A stretch of DNA of 44,277 bases from an uncultured Flavobacteriales bacterium (GTDB lineage Bacteria; Bacteroidota; Bacteroidia; Flavobacteriales_G; NORP312): positions 1-44,277 of the forward strand of contig CAJQPE010000067.1 in NCBI GenBank assembly GCA_905480125.1. Direction: 5' to 3'. This document shows, in pieces, positions 9,724 to 17,824 of the stretch (its first letter is position 1; each line of letters begins with the position of its first letter). The notes beneath the pieces are model-generated. The model was given only the letters and a program-made list of their open reading frames with translations, searched no databases and was not told the DNA's origin. The translations under genes were made by a program, and so were the position numbers.

Positions 9724-11270
9724 AAAAATGGCTGTTTTACTGCCTAGCCTTTTTTGAAGGACTGCTAGTAATGGCGGTAGAAATTCTTGCTGCTTCTTAT
9801 ATCAAGCCAATTTATGGAGCATCGCTAACCGTTTGGACCAATGTATTGGCTGTAACGTTAATTGGACTTGCGCTCGGTTATTTTATTGGTGGACAAATAT
9901 CAAAAAAGAAAACCCTCAACATTTTAAATCCAATTTGGATAGCGACAGGTGTTCTGTTGCTAATATTGCCGACACTAATGACTAAGTCCCATCTATTTTG
10001 GATTGGTATTGAAACAATGCCTGGCTCATTATTATTAACCGCCACTGTTTTATTTATTCCAATAACTCTGCTGGGATGCGTCATTCCAATTACTGTTAAA
10101 CAGCTCTCTAAAAATATTTCGGAAACCGGAAATGATACCGGAATGCTGTTCATGTTATCTAGTATTGGAGGGATAACTTCTGCTATCCTTACTGGATTTT
10201 GGTTACTTCCAAAATATGGTACAACAACTTGTTTAACTGTTTTTGGATTACTTCCTATTGGTTTGGGTATTATCGGCTATTTATCAAACAGACAGTTTTT
10301 ACCAATAATTACTTTGCCATTAATTATAGCGCTTTTGATGTACTCGAAGATCATTCCGCCTACAGAACATTCCATGCAGTTAATCTACTCAGCAGAAGGA
10401 ATCATGGGAAATATTAAAGTAGTTACTCAACCATATCCCTCTCGTTATAGAGGCCCACAAGAGGCGCAAACCTTGTTTGTTAACAATATTGAGCAGACCT
10501 CTATGCGAGTTAACCAACCACAATATAGCGCATACGATTATGCGTATTACTTCCCAACCGCAACTAGTATTTACCCGCCTGGCAGCAAAGCACTGCTCCT
10601 TGGCCTTGGCGGCGGCACCATAGTTAAACAGTTTAACAGATTAGGTTTCGATTTAACCGTTTGCGAACTAGACGAGAGAATAAAAGAAACTGCAATAAAT
10701 TTTTTCGAAGTAAATCCGAAAACGAATATTGTTGTTGACGATGCACGACATTTCTGCGAAACTTCATCCGATAAATACAAGGTGATTTGTTACGATATGT
10801 ATCATTCTGAAATGCCTCCTTATCATCTTCTAACAAAAGAAGCTTTTTCGACTGTTTATACGCTGCTAGATGCTGACGGGTTGCTTATTATTAATTTCTT
10901 CGGGAGAATAAAAGGTAACAATGGAAAATCTGCAAGATGTATATACAAAACACTTGAAGCGGCAGGCTATCAACTAACGATGTTTATTACCCCAAATCAA
11001 CCCGATAATCGCAACCTAATTTACCTCGCTTCTAAAAAGCCTCTAGATTTTTCTTCTATCGACTATCAGGAGCCTGGTTTGCCAAAACTAAATTCTATCC
11101 GCCCTCACATTATGGATGTATCAGATGTAGATTTTTCTGACGCAATTATTCTTACTGATAATTTCCCTGTGTTTCCTATTATATATGAAGTTGCTGCTAA
11201 GTCATTTAAAAAATCTCAAACAGATTACTACACCAAAAATTTTATTGCTAACGGAATTTCTCCATATTAG
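9720..11270 (+). CDS. Fused membrane protein/spermidine synthase-like protein, paralogue 1
   Basis: The protein has 516 residues. Residues 1-215 form about seven membrane segments (starting MKKWLFYCLAFFEGLLVMAV, with a YGASLTVWTN loop motif), and the rest is a Rossmann methyltransferase fold: GLGGG at 295-299, VCELDER, DDARHF, and a closing LTDNFPVFP motif. The aminopropyltransferase DSTDP gatekeeper loop is replaced by YDMYHSEMPPYHLL, so genuine spermidine synthase activity is doubtful; proteins of this architecture have no agreed function. I chose the ATG at 9720 because it overlaps the hemH stop as ATGA; another possible start at 9699 lies inside hemH. Coupling to hemH suggests co-expression with late haem synthesis, but the function is unknown. 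Confidence 0.85.
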   Translation: MKKWLFYCLAFFEGLLVMAVEILAASYIKPIYGASLTVWTNVLAVTLIGLALGYFIGGQISKKKTLNILNPIWIATGVLLLILPTLMTKSHLFWIGIETMPGSLLLTATVLFIPITLLGCVIPITVKQLSKNISETGNDTGMLFMLSSIGGITSAILTGFWLLPKYGTTTCLTVFGLLPIGLGIIGYLSNRQFLPIITLPLIIALLMYSKIIPPTEHSMQLIYSAEGIMGNIKVVTQPYPSRYRGPQEAQTLFVNNIEQTSMRVNQPQYSAYDYAYYFPTATSIYPPGSKALLLGLGGGTIVKQFNRLGFDLTVCELDERIKETAINFFEVNPKTNIVVDDARHFCETSSDKYKVICYDMYHSEMPPYHLLTKEAFSTVYTLLDADGLLIINFFGRIKGNNGKSARCIYKTLEAAGYQLTMFITPNQPDNRNLIYLASKKPLDFSSIDYQEPGLPKLNSIRPHIMDVSDVDFSDAIILTDNFPVFPIIYEVAAKSFKKSQTDYYTKNFIANGISPY

Positions 11271-11275
11271 AAGTT

Positions 11276-11283
11276 TATATTTG
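11276..11283 (+). promoter_or_regulatory. -7 box (TATATTTG) before paralogue 2
   Basis: This exact TAnnTTTG match lies between two paralogous genes and ends four bases before the GTG start at 11288. No -33 TTG is seen at the right distance. Its transcript would be leaderless or start just inside the gene. Confidence 0.45.
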
Positions 11284-11287
11284 AAAA

Positions 11288-12913
11288 GTGAGTAAAAAAC
11301 ATTCAAATAGTATGTCGCAGGAGATTGTTTTTAGCAACAAGTTACTTGTCGCTTTTTTACTTCTAGAGGGCGCTGCTGTTATGTTAGTAGAACTTGCGGG
11401 GGCAAGAATAATTTCTCCATATTATGGGGCATCACTCACAACTTGGGCTTCTGTACTTGGGGTTACAATGTCTAGTTTGGCTATTGGTTATCTGTTAGGA
11501 GGCCGAATAGTCGACAAGCATAAAAGTCCAACGAAACTTTTACTGTATGTTCTTTTTGGTACCGCTTTATCAACTTTATTAATGCCTTATGCAGGGAATA
11601 AATTTATGTTTTCTTTTCTCGAATGGCCATTGGAACTTAACGTTCTTAGTCTAGCTTTCATTATTCTCACACCGACTTTATTATTGTTCGGAACCATCCC
11701 CCAAATAATAATAAAACTGAGGTCCAATGAATCTCACGACACTGGAAAAATTGCTGGATTATCTTATGCAATATCGACCGCAGGAGGAATTTTTGGAACT
11801 TTTTTAACTGGTTTTTACATTATTCCAAAGTTTGGCATAACTCTACCTTTGGTCTTTGTCAGCGCAATCCTTTTAATTGGCCCATTCTGGTTCTTGTTGG
11901 TTAAACAGAAAAAATGGTACATCCTTATCTACATTCCCCTCGCACTCTTAATGGTTAAGCATTATAAATTAAAGCAAAAATATAAACAGTCAGCTGGTAT
12001 TCGTGTTCAGCATTATAACGAAGGGCTTTTAGGTCAGCTACTAGTCGCAGATTATCCATATCAAGATAGAAATGGCGAATTTAAATACAATCGAATGTTA
12101 ATGATCAATCGAATGGCCGAAAGTACGATCGACCCACAAACTAATGAAATAATTTTTGGGGAATACATCCACTTAATGATGAAGGCAATAGACCCCGTTG
12201 CGGATGGTTCGGATGTGATGCTTCTTGGCCTAGGCGGGGGAAACTTGATTAAGCAATTCCAAAAAAGGAACTTCAACATAGACGTCTGTGAACTCGATCA
12301 AAGAATCGCAGATGTTGCTTTTGAATATTTTGGAGTAAAAAATGACTTCAATCTTCAAATTGATGATGCTAGGCATTACCTCCGCACCAACAAAAAAAAA
12401 TACGACCTAATCGTTTTTGACGTATTTAAAGGAGAGAACCCTCCAGCATATTTGTTATCAAAAGAAAACTTTGAACACCTCAATTCCCTTATTAAACCAA
12501 ACGGCATTATCGCAGTTAACTTTAACGGATTTCTTAATGGAAAAATTGGGAAAAGTGGCCGATCGGTAATCAAAACAATTTTAAATAGCGACTACCAATT
12601 GCGATTATTTACCTCCAAAGGAAAAGAGAACGAAAGGAACATGATAATGGTTGTTTCTAAACATATAGTAGATTATGCTCCATATCAAAACAGTAAAGTT
12701 TATGCGGAATTATATTCTGGTCAATTAATTAGTGACTTAAGAGATTATGAAATACCTGTTTCTAGCGTAGATACCGCAGATGCACTAGTATTAACTGATA
12801 ATAAACCAATTCTAGATATTATAAATGTTGACGCTGCTAAAAACTGGAGAGATCATTATAATTTATACTACACGAACAACTTTATAAATCAAGGTATACC
12901 CATGTTTAAATAA
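11288..12913 (+). CDS. Fused membrane protein/spermidine synthase-like protein, paralogue 2
   Basis: This 541-residue protein has the same architecture as its upstream neighbour: membrane segments to about residue 225 (LLEGAAVMLVELAGARIISP, then YYGASLTTWASVLGV), then a SAM/dcSAM-binding-type fold with GLGGG at 314-318, VCELDQR and DDARHY. FDVFKGENPPAYLL stands where spermidine synthases have the DSTDP loop, and the protein ends with LTDNKPILDI. The start is GTG 11288, only four bases after a TATATTTG box; the Met at codon 9 (MSQEIVF) is an alternative if the transcript begins downstream. Divergence from paralogue 1 is substantial, so the duplication is old. The exact substrate is unknown. 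Confidence 0.85.
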   Translation: MSKKHSNSMSQEIVFSNKLLVAFLLLEGAAVMLVELAGARIISPYYGASLTTWASVLGVTMSSLAIGYLLGGRIVDKHKSPTKLLLYVLFGTALSTLLMPYAGNKFMFSFLEWPLELNVLSLAFIILTPTLLLFGTIPQIIIKLRSNESHDTGKIAGLSYAISTAGGIFGTFLTGFYIIPKFGITLPLVFVSAILLIGPFWFLLVKQKKWYILIYIPLALLMVKHYKLKQKYKQSAGIRVQHYNEGLLGQLLVADYPYQDRNGEFKYNRMLMINRMAESTIDPQTNEIIFGEYIHLMMKAIDPVADGSDVMLLGLGGGNLIKQFQKRNFNIDVCELDQRIADVAFEYFGVKNDFNLQIDDARHYLRTNKKKYDLIVFDVFKGENPPAYLLSKENFEHLNSLIKPNGIIAVNFNGFLNGKIGKSGRSVIKTILNSDYQLRLFTSKGKENERNMIMVVSKHIVDYAPYQNSKVYAELYSGQLISDLRDYEIPVSSVDTADALVLTDNKPILDIINVDAAKNWRDHYNLYYTNNFINQGIPMFK

Positions 12914-12946
12914 GTAGGCATGATTATTTCTACAACAAGAGTTATT

Positions 12947-13276
12947 ATGAAATTATACGTATTAATTTTCATCGCTGTCTTCTCTGCTTGCGCTGGTGGA
13001 AAAGACGCGAGTAAAACTAACATGGCAGATTCGAAAACTGAAGAAGAGTGGGCAATCGATGGTTACACTGCTGGGACAATTCAAGATTTCTCTTTACTAG
13101 ATGGATGCGGATTTTTAATAGTAATGAACGATGCTCAACTATTACCTATCAATTTAGCTGAAGAATTTAAGAAAAATAACCTCGCTGTTTGGGTTAAATA
13201 CCATTACCCTAAGGCCGCTCAAACGACTTGCATGAAAGGCACTCCCATTGCAATAGATGAAATAAAATTAAGATAA
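12947..13276 (+). CDS. Small conserved lipoprotein, function unknown
   Basis: The 109-residue protein has a short lipoprotein-like signal (MKLYVLIFIAVFSAC) with Cys15 as the likely lipidated residue, although Phe at -3 is not ideal. The mature part has the motif DGCGFLIVMND and a later Cys in AQTTCMKGTPIAI. It resembles small Bacteroidota lipoproteins of unknown role; the two Cys could form a disulfide. The ATG at 12947 is preferred over one at 12920 because it starts the signal peptide properly. It follows paralogue 2 by 33 bases and its last 9 bases overlap the end of the convergent paralogue 3. Confidence 0.65.
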   Translation: MKLYVLIFIAVFSACAGGKDASKTNMADSKTEEEWAIDGYTAGTIQDFSLLDGCGFLIVMNDAQLLPINLAEEFKKNNLAVWVKYHYPKAAQTTCMKGTPIAIDEIKLR

Positions 13277-13873
13277 CACATTACTTCCTTTTCCAAGAAT
13301 AGGAAAGAGAATAACAGGAATAAGAAGTAAACTACCAACCAAAAGAGCACTCATCATCAATCCGAGATAAGGAATTGAATAAAATCCGAAAAAAAAAGTA
13401 GATAAAATCCCACCTATAGTAGAAGTAAAATATACAGTACCAGCATTACTACCAATTTTTTTAACATTTTCGGAAATTAACCTAACTACCATTGGACTAA
13501 CCATACCAAACCCTATTAGTTGGGGCATCAAAAAAAAGATACATGAGACAATGATACCCGTTCTTAAACCCATATCAATGGCAAGTACTAGCTTAGATGT
13601 AATGGGCATTAAAAGAACCAAAATAGCAGAAATTGCCACTATTACATAAAGAGTTTTTTGATTTGGCTGTTTTTTAGAAATTAACCCCCCAGTATAGTAG
13701 CCTATAGCCAGTCCCCCTAAGGTAATTGCTAAAACAGAAGCCCAAACGTATAGTGAGGTTCCGTAATACGGTGCTATCATTTTTGCGCCAATTAACTCTA
13801 CCGCCATCAATGCCCCCCCTTCAATAACGAGCGTAAAAAATAAAAACCAATTAGGTGCCTTCTTGTTAAACAT
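13268..13873 (-). CDS. Stand-alone membrane half of the fused spermidine synthase-like family, paralogue 3
   Basis: This is a 201-residue membrane protein with about six or seven hydrophobic segments, clearly homologous to the N-terminal halves of the two nearby paralogues (VIEGGALMAVELIGAKMIAP, YYGTSLYVWASVLAI). It stops after ILGKGSNVLS and has no Rossmann domain. The downstream DNA is the antisense of the convergent lipoprotein gene, so this is not a simple frameshift of a full-length gene. The ATG at 13873 is preferred: an in-frame TTG at 13900 falls inside the TATATTTG promoter box. It may act as a partner of the full-length paralogues, or of nothing recognisable here. Confidence 0.75.
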   Translation of the reverse strand: MFNKKAPNWFLFFTLVIEGGALMAVELIGAKMIAPYYGTSLYVWASVLAITLGGLAIGYYTGGLISKKQPNQKTLYVIVAISAILVLLMPITSKLVLAIDMGLRTGIIVSCIFFLMPQLIGFGMVSPMVVRLISENVKKIGSNAGTVYFTSTIGGILSTFFFGFYSIPYLGLMMSALLVGSLLLIPVILFPILGKGSNVLS

Positions 13874-13890
13874 TGTGTTTGTTACTTTTG
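13863..13890 (+). promoter_or_regulatory. Two-box promoter for pabB-tilS, overlapping the start of paralogue 3
   Basis: TTG at 13863-13865 and TACTTTTG at 13883-13890 are 17 bases apart, matching TTG-N17-23-TAnnTTTG. The expected leader before the TTG at 13922 is about 25-31 bases. The promoter covers the start codon of the divergent paralogue 3. Confidence 0.55.
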
Positions 13891-13897
13891 AGCAAAA

Positions 13898-13905
13898 CAA
13901 ATATA
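13898..13905 (-). promoter_or_regulatory. -7 box (TATATTTG) for paralogue 3
   Basis: This exact TAnnTTTG match on the minus strand lies 24 bases before the ATG at 13873 and inside the pabB leader, facing the pabB promoter. No TTG is seen at the right upstream distance. Confidence 0.5.
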
Positions 13906-13921
13906 GTGTTTCCGAGAACAG

Positions 13922-15226
13922 TTGAGAAAGTTATTTAAATACTACCCGCAGTCTTCTGAAGTTTTTTTAGAACAGTTACTAGTTTCAAGCAAACAAGACA
14001 TTCATTTTACTTTACTTTATTCTGGTGGAAACATCTCGAACAGAACTGTTAGTAATAGATATGAATGGATTGCTTCTATGGGTGCCTTGGCTGTAATTTC
14101 ACCCACAGACAAATTTTTTGAAACCCTAAAAGAATTTTACAAAAAGAATAATGATTGGCTTTTCGGATGCTTGTCGTACGACTTGAAAAATGAAATCGAA
14201 ACGCTAAACTCAAAAAACGATGATAATCTAATGTTTCCAGAACTTCATTTTGTTCAACCAGAAGTCGTTTTTATTAATAGAGACAATGCTATCGAATGCC
14301 ACCACTATGAATCGTTTGACATTCAATCAAAACTTGAAGCAATTGAAAAAATTGAAATTCCCAATTCTCAATCAAAGGTAAAGTTTCAATCAAAAATTTC
14401 CCGTAACGAATACCTTAATGCTATTACTGATTTATTAAAAAATATTAAATATGGGAATATTTATGAAATAAATTATTGTCAAGAGTTTTACTCCACTCCA
14501 AATAATTTTGACCCCCAGGTGACCTATTTGGATATACTAAGAAAATTCCCAACTCCTTTCTCATGCTTTGTGAAACAAAATAGTCGCTATATCTTATCTG
14601 CAAGTCCAGAGCGGTTTTTAAAAAAACGAGGAAATAAGTTAATCTCACAGCCAATAAAGGGAACAATGCGCAGAAGTGATAACCAAAAGGAAGATATGCA
14701 GCTGGCAAACGAGCTTCTTACTAGCGATAAAGAAAGAAGCGAAAACATTATGATTGTCGATTTGGTTCGTAATGATTTGGCAAAAATTGCAAAAAAAGGC
14801 ACTGTAAAAGTTGAGGAACTATGTGGCATTTATAGTTATCAAACCGTTCATCAAATGATTTCCTCGGTAAGTGCGCAATTAAATGATAAATGTCACCCTG
14901 TTGATGCTGTGAAATCATGTTTTCCAATGGGTTCAATGACAGGGGCACCTAAAGTTAAGGCAATGCAGCTTATCGAAGAATTTGAGCATACAAAACGTGG
15001 AATTTACTCTGGTGCTGTTGGGTATTTTTCCCCTAATGGGGATTTCGATTTTAATGTAATTATACGAACACTACTCTATTCAGAAACAAATAATTATCTT
15101 TCATTAATGGCGGGTAGCGCAATTACTAGTCTCTCCATTCCAGAAAATGAATACGAAGAGTGCTTATTAAAAGCTAACTCTTTTTTTGAATTAATAGGTA
15201 AATCGAAAGATAGAACAAATGCTTAA
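13922..15226 (+). CDS. pabB: Aminodeoxychorismate synthase component I (chorismate-binding family)
   Basis: The enzyme converts chorismate to 4-amino-4-deoxychorismate for folate synthesis, using ammonia from a PabA partner not present here. The 434-residue protein has the chorismate-binding domain from about residue 160. PIKGT at 244-248 holds the lysine (Lys246) typical of PabB, whereas anthranilate synthases have PIAGT. Further blocks are ERSENIMIVDLVRNDL, FPMGSMTGAPK and ENEYEECLLKA. The start is TTG 13922; no better ATG is upstream. It overlaps tilS by 8 bases. An anthranilate synthase component I reading is less likely because of the PIKGT motif. Confidence 0.87.
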   Translation: MRKLFKYYPQSSEVFLEQLLVSSKQDIHFTLLYSGGNISNRTVSNRYEWIASMGALAVISPTDKFFETLKEFYKKNNDWLFGCLSYDLKNEIETLNSKNDDNLMFPELHFVQPEVVFINRDNAIECHHYESFDIQSKLEAIEKIEIPNSQSKVKFQSKISRNEYLNAITDLLKNIKYGNIYEINYCQEFYSTPNNFDPQVTYLDILRKFPTPFSCFVKQNSRYILSASPERFLKKRGNKLISQPIKGTMRRSDNQKEDMQLANELLTSDKERSENIMIVDLVRNDLAKIAKKGTVKVEELCGIYSYQTVHQMISSVSAQLNDKCHPVDAVKSCFPMGSMTGAPKVKAMQLIEEFEHTKRGIYSGAVGYFSPNGDFDFNVIIRTLLYSETNNYLSLMAGSAITSLSIPENEYEECLLKANSFFELIGKSKDRTNA

Positions 15227-16529
15227 CCTTTTCAAAAAATATCTTGAAGAGCATGGCCTTATTCGGAAAACAGGAAAAGTACTTTTAGCCGTTAGTGGAG
15301 GGGTTGATTCTATTGTGTTGGTTCATCTTTTCAGACAGGCAAACATTGACTTTGACATTGCACATTGCAATTTCTGCTTACGAGGAAATGATGCTAAAAA
15401 CGACCAAGAGTTTGTTGAAGCCAAAGCAAAGGAGTTTAATGTTACTTGCCATGTTAAATTATTTCAAACCGATTCTTACGCCAAAAAAAATGGCGTTTCG
15501 ATACAAATGGCGGCACGAGAGCTGCGTTATTCCTGGTTTACCCAACTGATTGACCACCAAAATTATAGCTGTGTAGCAGTAGGAACGCATCTAAACGATT
15601 CAATAGAAACATTTTTACTAAACGCAGCAAAAGGAACTGGAATTTCAGGGTTAAAAGGTATAAAGTCTATAAATGGAAATGTTATTCGCCCACTTTTGTT
15701 TGCTTCTAAAAGAGAAATTGAAACGTACGCTTTAAAAAAGAAAATCAAATTTCGAAAAGATAAAAGCAATGACTCTCTTAAATATTTACGAAACAAAATT
15801 CGCCACCAAATAGTTCCGGTATTAGAAAAAATAAATCCTTCGTTCGAAGCTACATTTAAGCAGAATTTTGAGAATCTTAGCTTTGTTGAAAGTGTGTATT
15901 TGGAACGTATAGCAACATTAAAAAAAGAGCTTATAAGCTGCACTGAAGATTCGACTAATATTGATTTCGAGCAACTAAAAAACCTAAACCACTCAGAGCA
16001 CTATTTATATGAATTGATAAAATCGTATGGATTTTCTTTTCAAGTTTGTCAAGATATAGTGAGCTCTTCGACTGCGGGGAAGCAATTTTTTTCAAAAGAA
16101 TATCAGCTAATTGTTGACAGGACTCAACTAATGCTGCAAAAAATAAAGAGAAAATCCGTTAACGTTGGTCTTATTAGCCAAAGTTCTGGACAAATAGACA
16201 TTCCTTTGCCTTTGTCTTTTGATACAATAACTGTCCCAAACGATTTAGAAGTTTCAACTGATATTGCACTCATAGACATTGAAAAACTCGTTTTTCCACT
16301 CGAAATTCGACCCTGGCGCCTAGGTGATTTCTTTTATCCATTAGGAATGAAACAAAAGAAAAAATTGAGCGATTTTTTTATTGATAACAAATTGTCCCTC
16401 TTCGCAAAAGCTAAGATTTTTGTGCTCACATCAGAAGAGCAAATTGTCTGGATTATTGGACACAGACTTGATAATCGTTTCAAGATTGAGCCTACGACAG
16501 GCAAGGTCCTTAGAATTATTCTAGACTAA
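15219..16529 (+). CDS. tilS: tRNA(Ile)-lysidine synthase
   Basis: TilS modifies the wobble cytidine of the tRNA-Ile CAU anticodon to lysidine so that it reads AUA. The 436-residue protein has the PP-loop motif SGGVDS at residues 26-31 in LLAVSGGVDSIVLVHL. HCNFCLRGNDAKNDQEF, GTHLNDSIET and the C-terminal block RPWRLGDFFYPLGMKQKKKL are also typical. Length is normal for Bacteroidota. It overlaps the end of pabB by 8 bases, so the pair is likely one transcript. Confidence 0.94.
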   Translation: MLNLFKKYLEEHGLIRKTGKVLLAVSGGVDSIVLVHLFRQANIDFDIAHCNFCLRGNDAKNDQEFVEAKAKEFNVTCHVKLFQTDSYAKKNGVSIQMAARELRYSWFTQLIDHQNYSCVAVGTHLNDSIETFLLNAAKGTGISGLKGIKSINGNVIRPLLFASKREIETYALKKKIKFRKDKSNDSLKYLRNKIRHQIVPVLEKINPSFEATFKQNFENLSFVESVYLERIATLKKELISCTEDSTNIDFEQLKNLNHSEHYLYELIKSYGFSFQVCQDIVSSSTAGKQFFSKEYQLIVDRTQLMLQKIKRKSVNVGLISQSSGQIDIPLPLSFDTITVPNDLEVSTDIALIDIEKLVFPLEIRPWRLGDFFYPLGMKQKKKLSDFFIDNKLSLFAKAKIFVLTSEEQIVWIIGHRLDNRFKIEPTTGKVLRIILD

Positions 16530-16603
16530 TTGGAACTTTTATCTTCTCTCGTCGTATCAATTTATAGAGCAAACTTTTATTAATCCTTTAAACTTATCAG
16601 ATC

Positions 16604-16900
16604 ATGGAACCAGGAATCGCGTCACCAATAATCGTTGAAAAAGAATTAATAGCTGAATTTCACTTTCCAAGAGAAGAAGTTTTATTAAATGTAGACGAAA
16701 TAAAAGTGAGAAGTTTGGCTATGCAACGAGCCATAAGACTTGGTAATAACCAAAAGAGAAAGGTGAAAATTATTTTCGAGGACGACCAAGCAATAAAAAA
16801 GGTAGAAACTACTATTTGGGCAGTTACCGAAAAAAACATTCTTCTAAAGCGAGGTGTTGCAGTTCCAATAAATAGAATACATCAAGTTAGCGCGTATTAA
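16604..16900 (+). CDS. Small conserved protein of unknown function
   Basis: This 98-residue protein is predicted to be soluble, with no signal peptide or membrane segment. The second half (RAIRLGNNQKRKVKIIFEDD, then VETTIWAVTEKNILLKRGVA and PINRIHQV) has the look of a small beta-barrel. I recall similar short uncharacterised proteins in other Bacteroidota but cannot name a family. It stands alone, 74 bases after tilS and 62 before the transporter. I see no TAnnTTTG box before it. Confidence 0.6.
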   Translation: MEPGIASPIIVEKELIAEFHFPREEVLLNVDEIKVRSLAMQRAIRLGNNQKRKVKIIFEDDQAIKKVETTIWAVTEKNILLKRGVAVPINRIHQVSAY

Positions 16901-16962
16901 TTATTAACCTTTTGTAATTCAATATTTTGGCAAATATTATATCTTAGTCCAAATTTCTATAA

Positions 16963-17715
16963 ATGGATTCCAAATTACGTAACGACTCAGAACGTTTCTA
17001 TATACTACTTTCAGGCCTTTTCATTGCTGCTTTAGTTGTTTGTAATTTAATAGCAAATAAATTTATTGAAGTAGATTTAGGATTTAGAACGTTTGTTATT
17101 TCAGCTGGAGTTTTACCCTATCCTATAACCTTTTTAATTACTGATTTACTTTCGGAGATATACGGAAAAAAGCGAACAAATCGAGTTGTTGTTTCAGGAT
17201 TTATAGCCTCCGCATTTGTGCTTGGAGTTCTATGGCTTGGAATGCAGTTTGATTCAATAGAAGGTTCACCTGTAAGTGGATGTGAATACTCAAAAGTTTT
17301 CGGGAATTCTTGGAGAGTTGTCATGGCATCTATGATTGCCTATTTAGCTGCCCAGTTAGTTGACGTAAAGGTTTACCATTTCTGGAAAGATCTAACCAAA
17401 GGAAAGCATCTCTGGTTAAGAAATAATGGTTCAACTATATTTTCCCAATTAATCGATACCTCATTGGTTGTCGGTGTTCTTTTTGTTGGTGCAAACACCT
17501 TCGGATTGGAGCCTGATACTGTTGTTGTAATTGATGAATGCGGCCAAGAGATTACAGATTCTTCTCTTCCTTTAGGAACAATTGGAGGATTTATTCTTGA
17601 TGGCTGGTTATTTAAGTCTTTGTGTGCATTTATAGATACTCCGTTAATCTACCTTACAACTTATTGGCTTCGTAAACACTTTGGTTTAAAATTTGGTGAA
17701 GAAATTCCTGATTAA
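16963..17715 (+). CDS. Queuosine precursor transporter (YhhQ family)
   Basis: YhhQ-type proteins import 7-cyano-7-deazaguanine or related queuosine precursors across the inner membrane. The 250-residue protein has about six membrane segments and the family signature AGVLPYPITFLITDLLSEIYG at roughly 47-67. GNSWRVVMASMIAYLAAQLVD and the loop around LWLRNNGSTIFSQLIDT are also typical. A Cys-containing insert (VVVIDECGQEITDSS) lies near residue 190. No other queuosine gene is in the window. The ATG at 16963 is the only sensible start. Confidence 0.88.
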   Translation: MDSKLRNDSERFYILLSGLFIAALVVCNLIANKFIEVDLGFRTFVISAGVLPYPITFLITDLLSEIYGKKRTNRVVVSGFIASAFVLGVLWLGMQFDSIEGSPVSGCEYSKVFGNSWRVVMASMIAYLAAQLVDVKVYHFWKDLTKGKHLWLRNNGSTIFSQLIDTSLVVGVLFVGANTFGLEPDTVVVIDECGQEITDSSLPLGTIGGFILDGWLFKSLCAFIDTPLIYLTTYWLRKHFGLKFGEEIPD

Positions 17716-17785
17716 ACTCATTTAATTGCGAATAGGAATCCAATATCTAAAAATCAAAAACAGCTTTTTTTGACTTATATAAAGC

Positions 17786-17793
17786 TACTTTTG
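17786..17793 (+). promoter_or_regulatory. -7 box (TACTTTTG) for dsbD
   Basis: TACTTTTG matches TAnnTTTG and lies 31 bases before the ATG of dsbD. The nearest TTTG upstream (17769-17772) is only 13 bases away, too close for a consensus -33 box. Confidence 0.4.
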
Positions 17794-17824
17794 GAGTGTA
17801 AGAACTAAAAAAAATCAAATAACA

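Noticed and set aside
13268-13300. Frameshift removing the Rossmann domain of paralogue 3
   Set aside because: The DNA beyond the stop is the antisense of the small lipoprotein gene and shows no methyltransferase motifs.
13874-13900. TTG at 13900 as the start of paralogue 3
   Set aside because: The codon is the last three bases of the TATATTTG promoter box; the ATG at 13873 gives a normal N-terminus.
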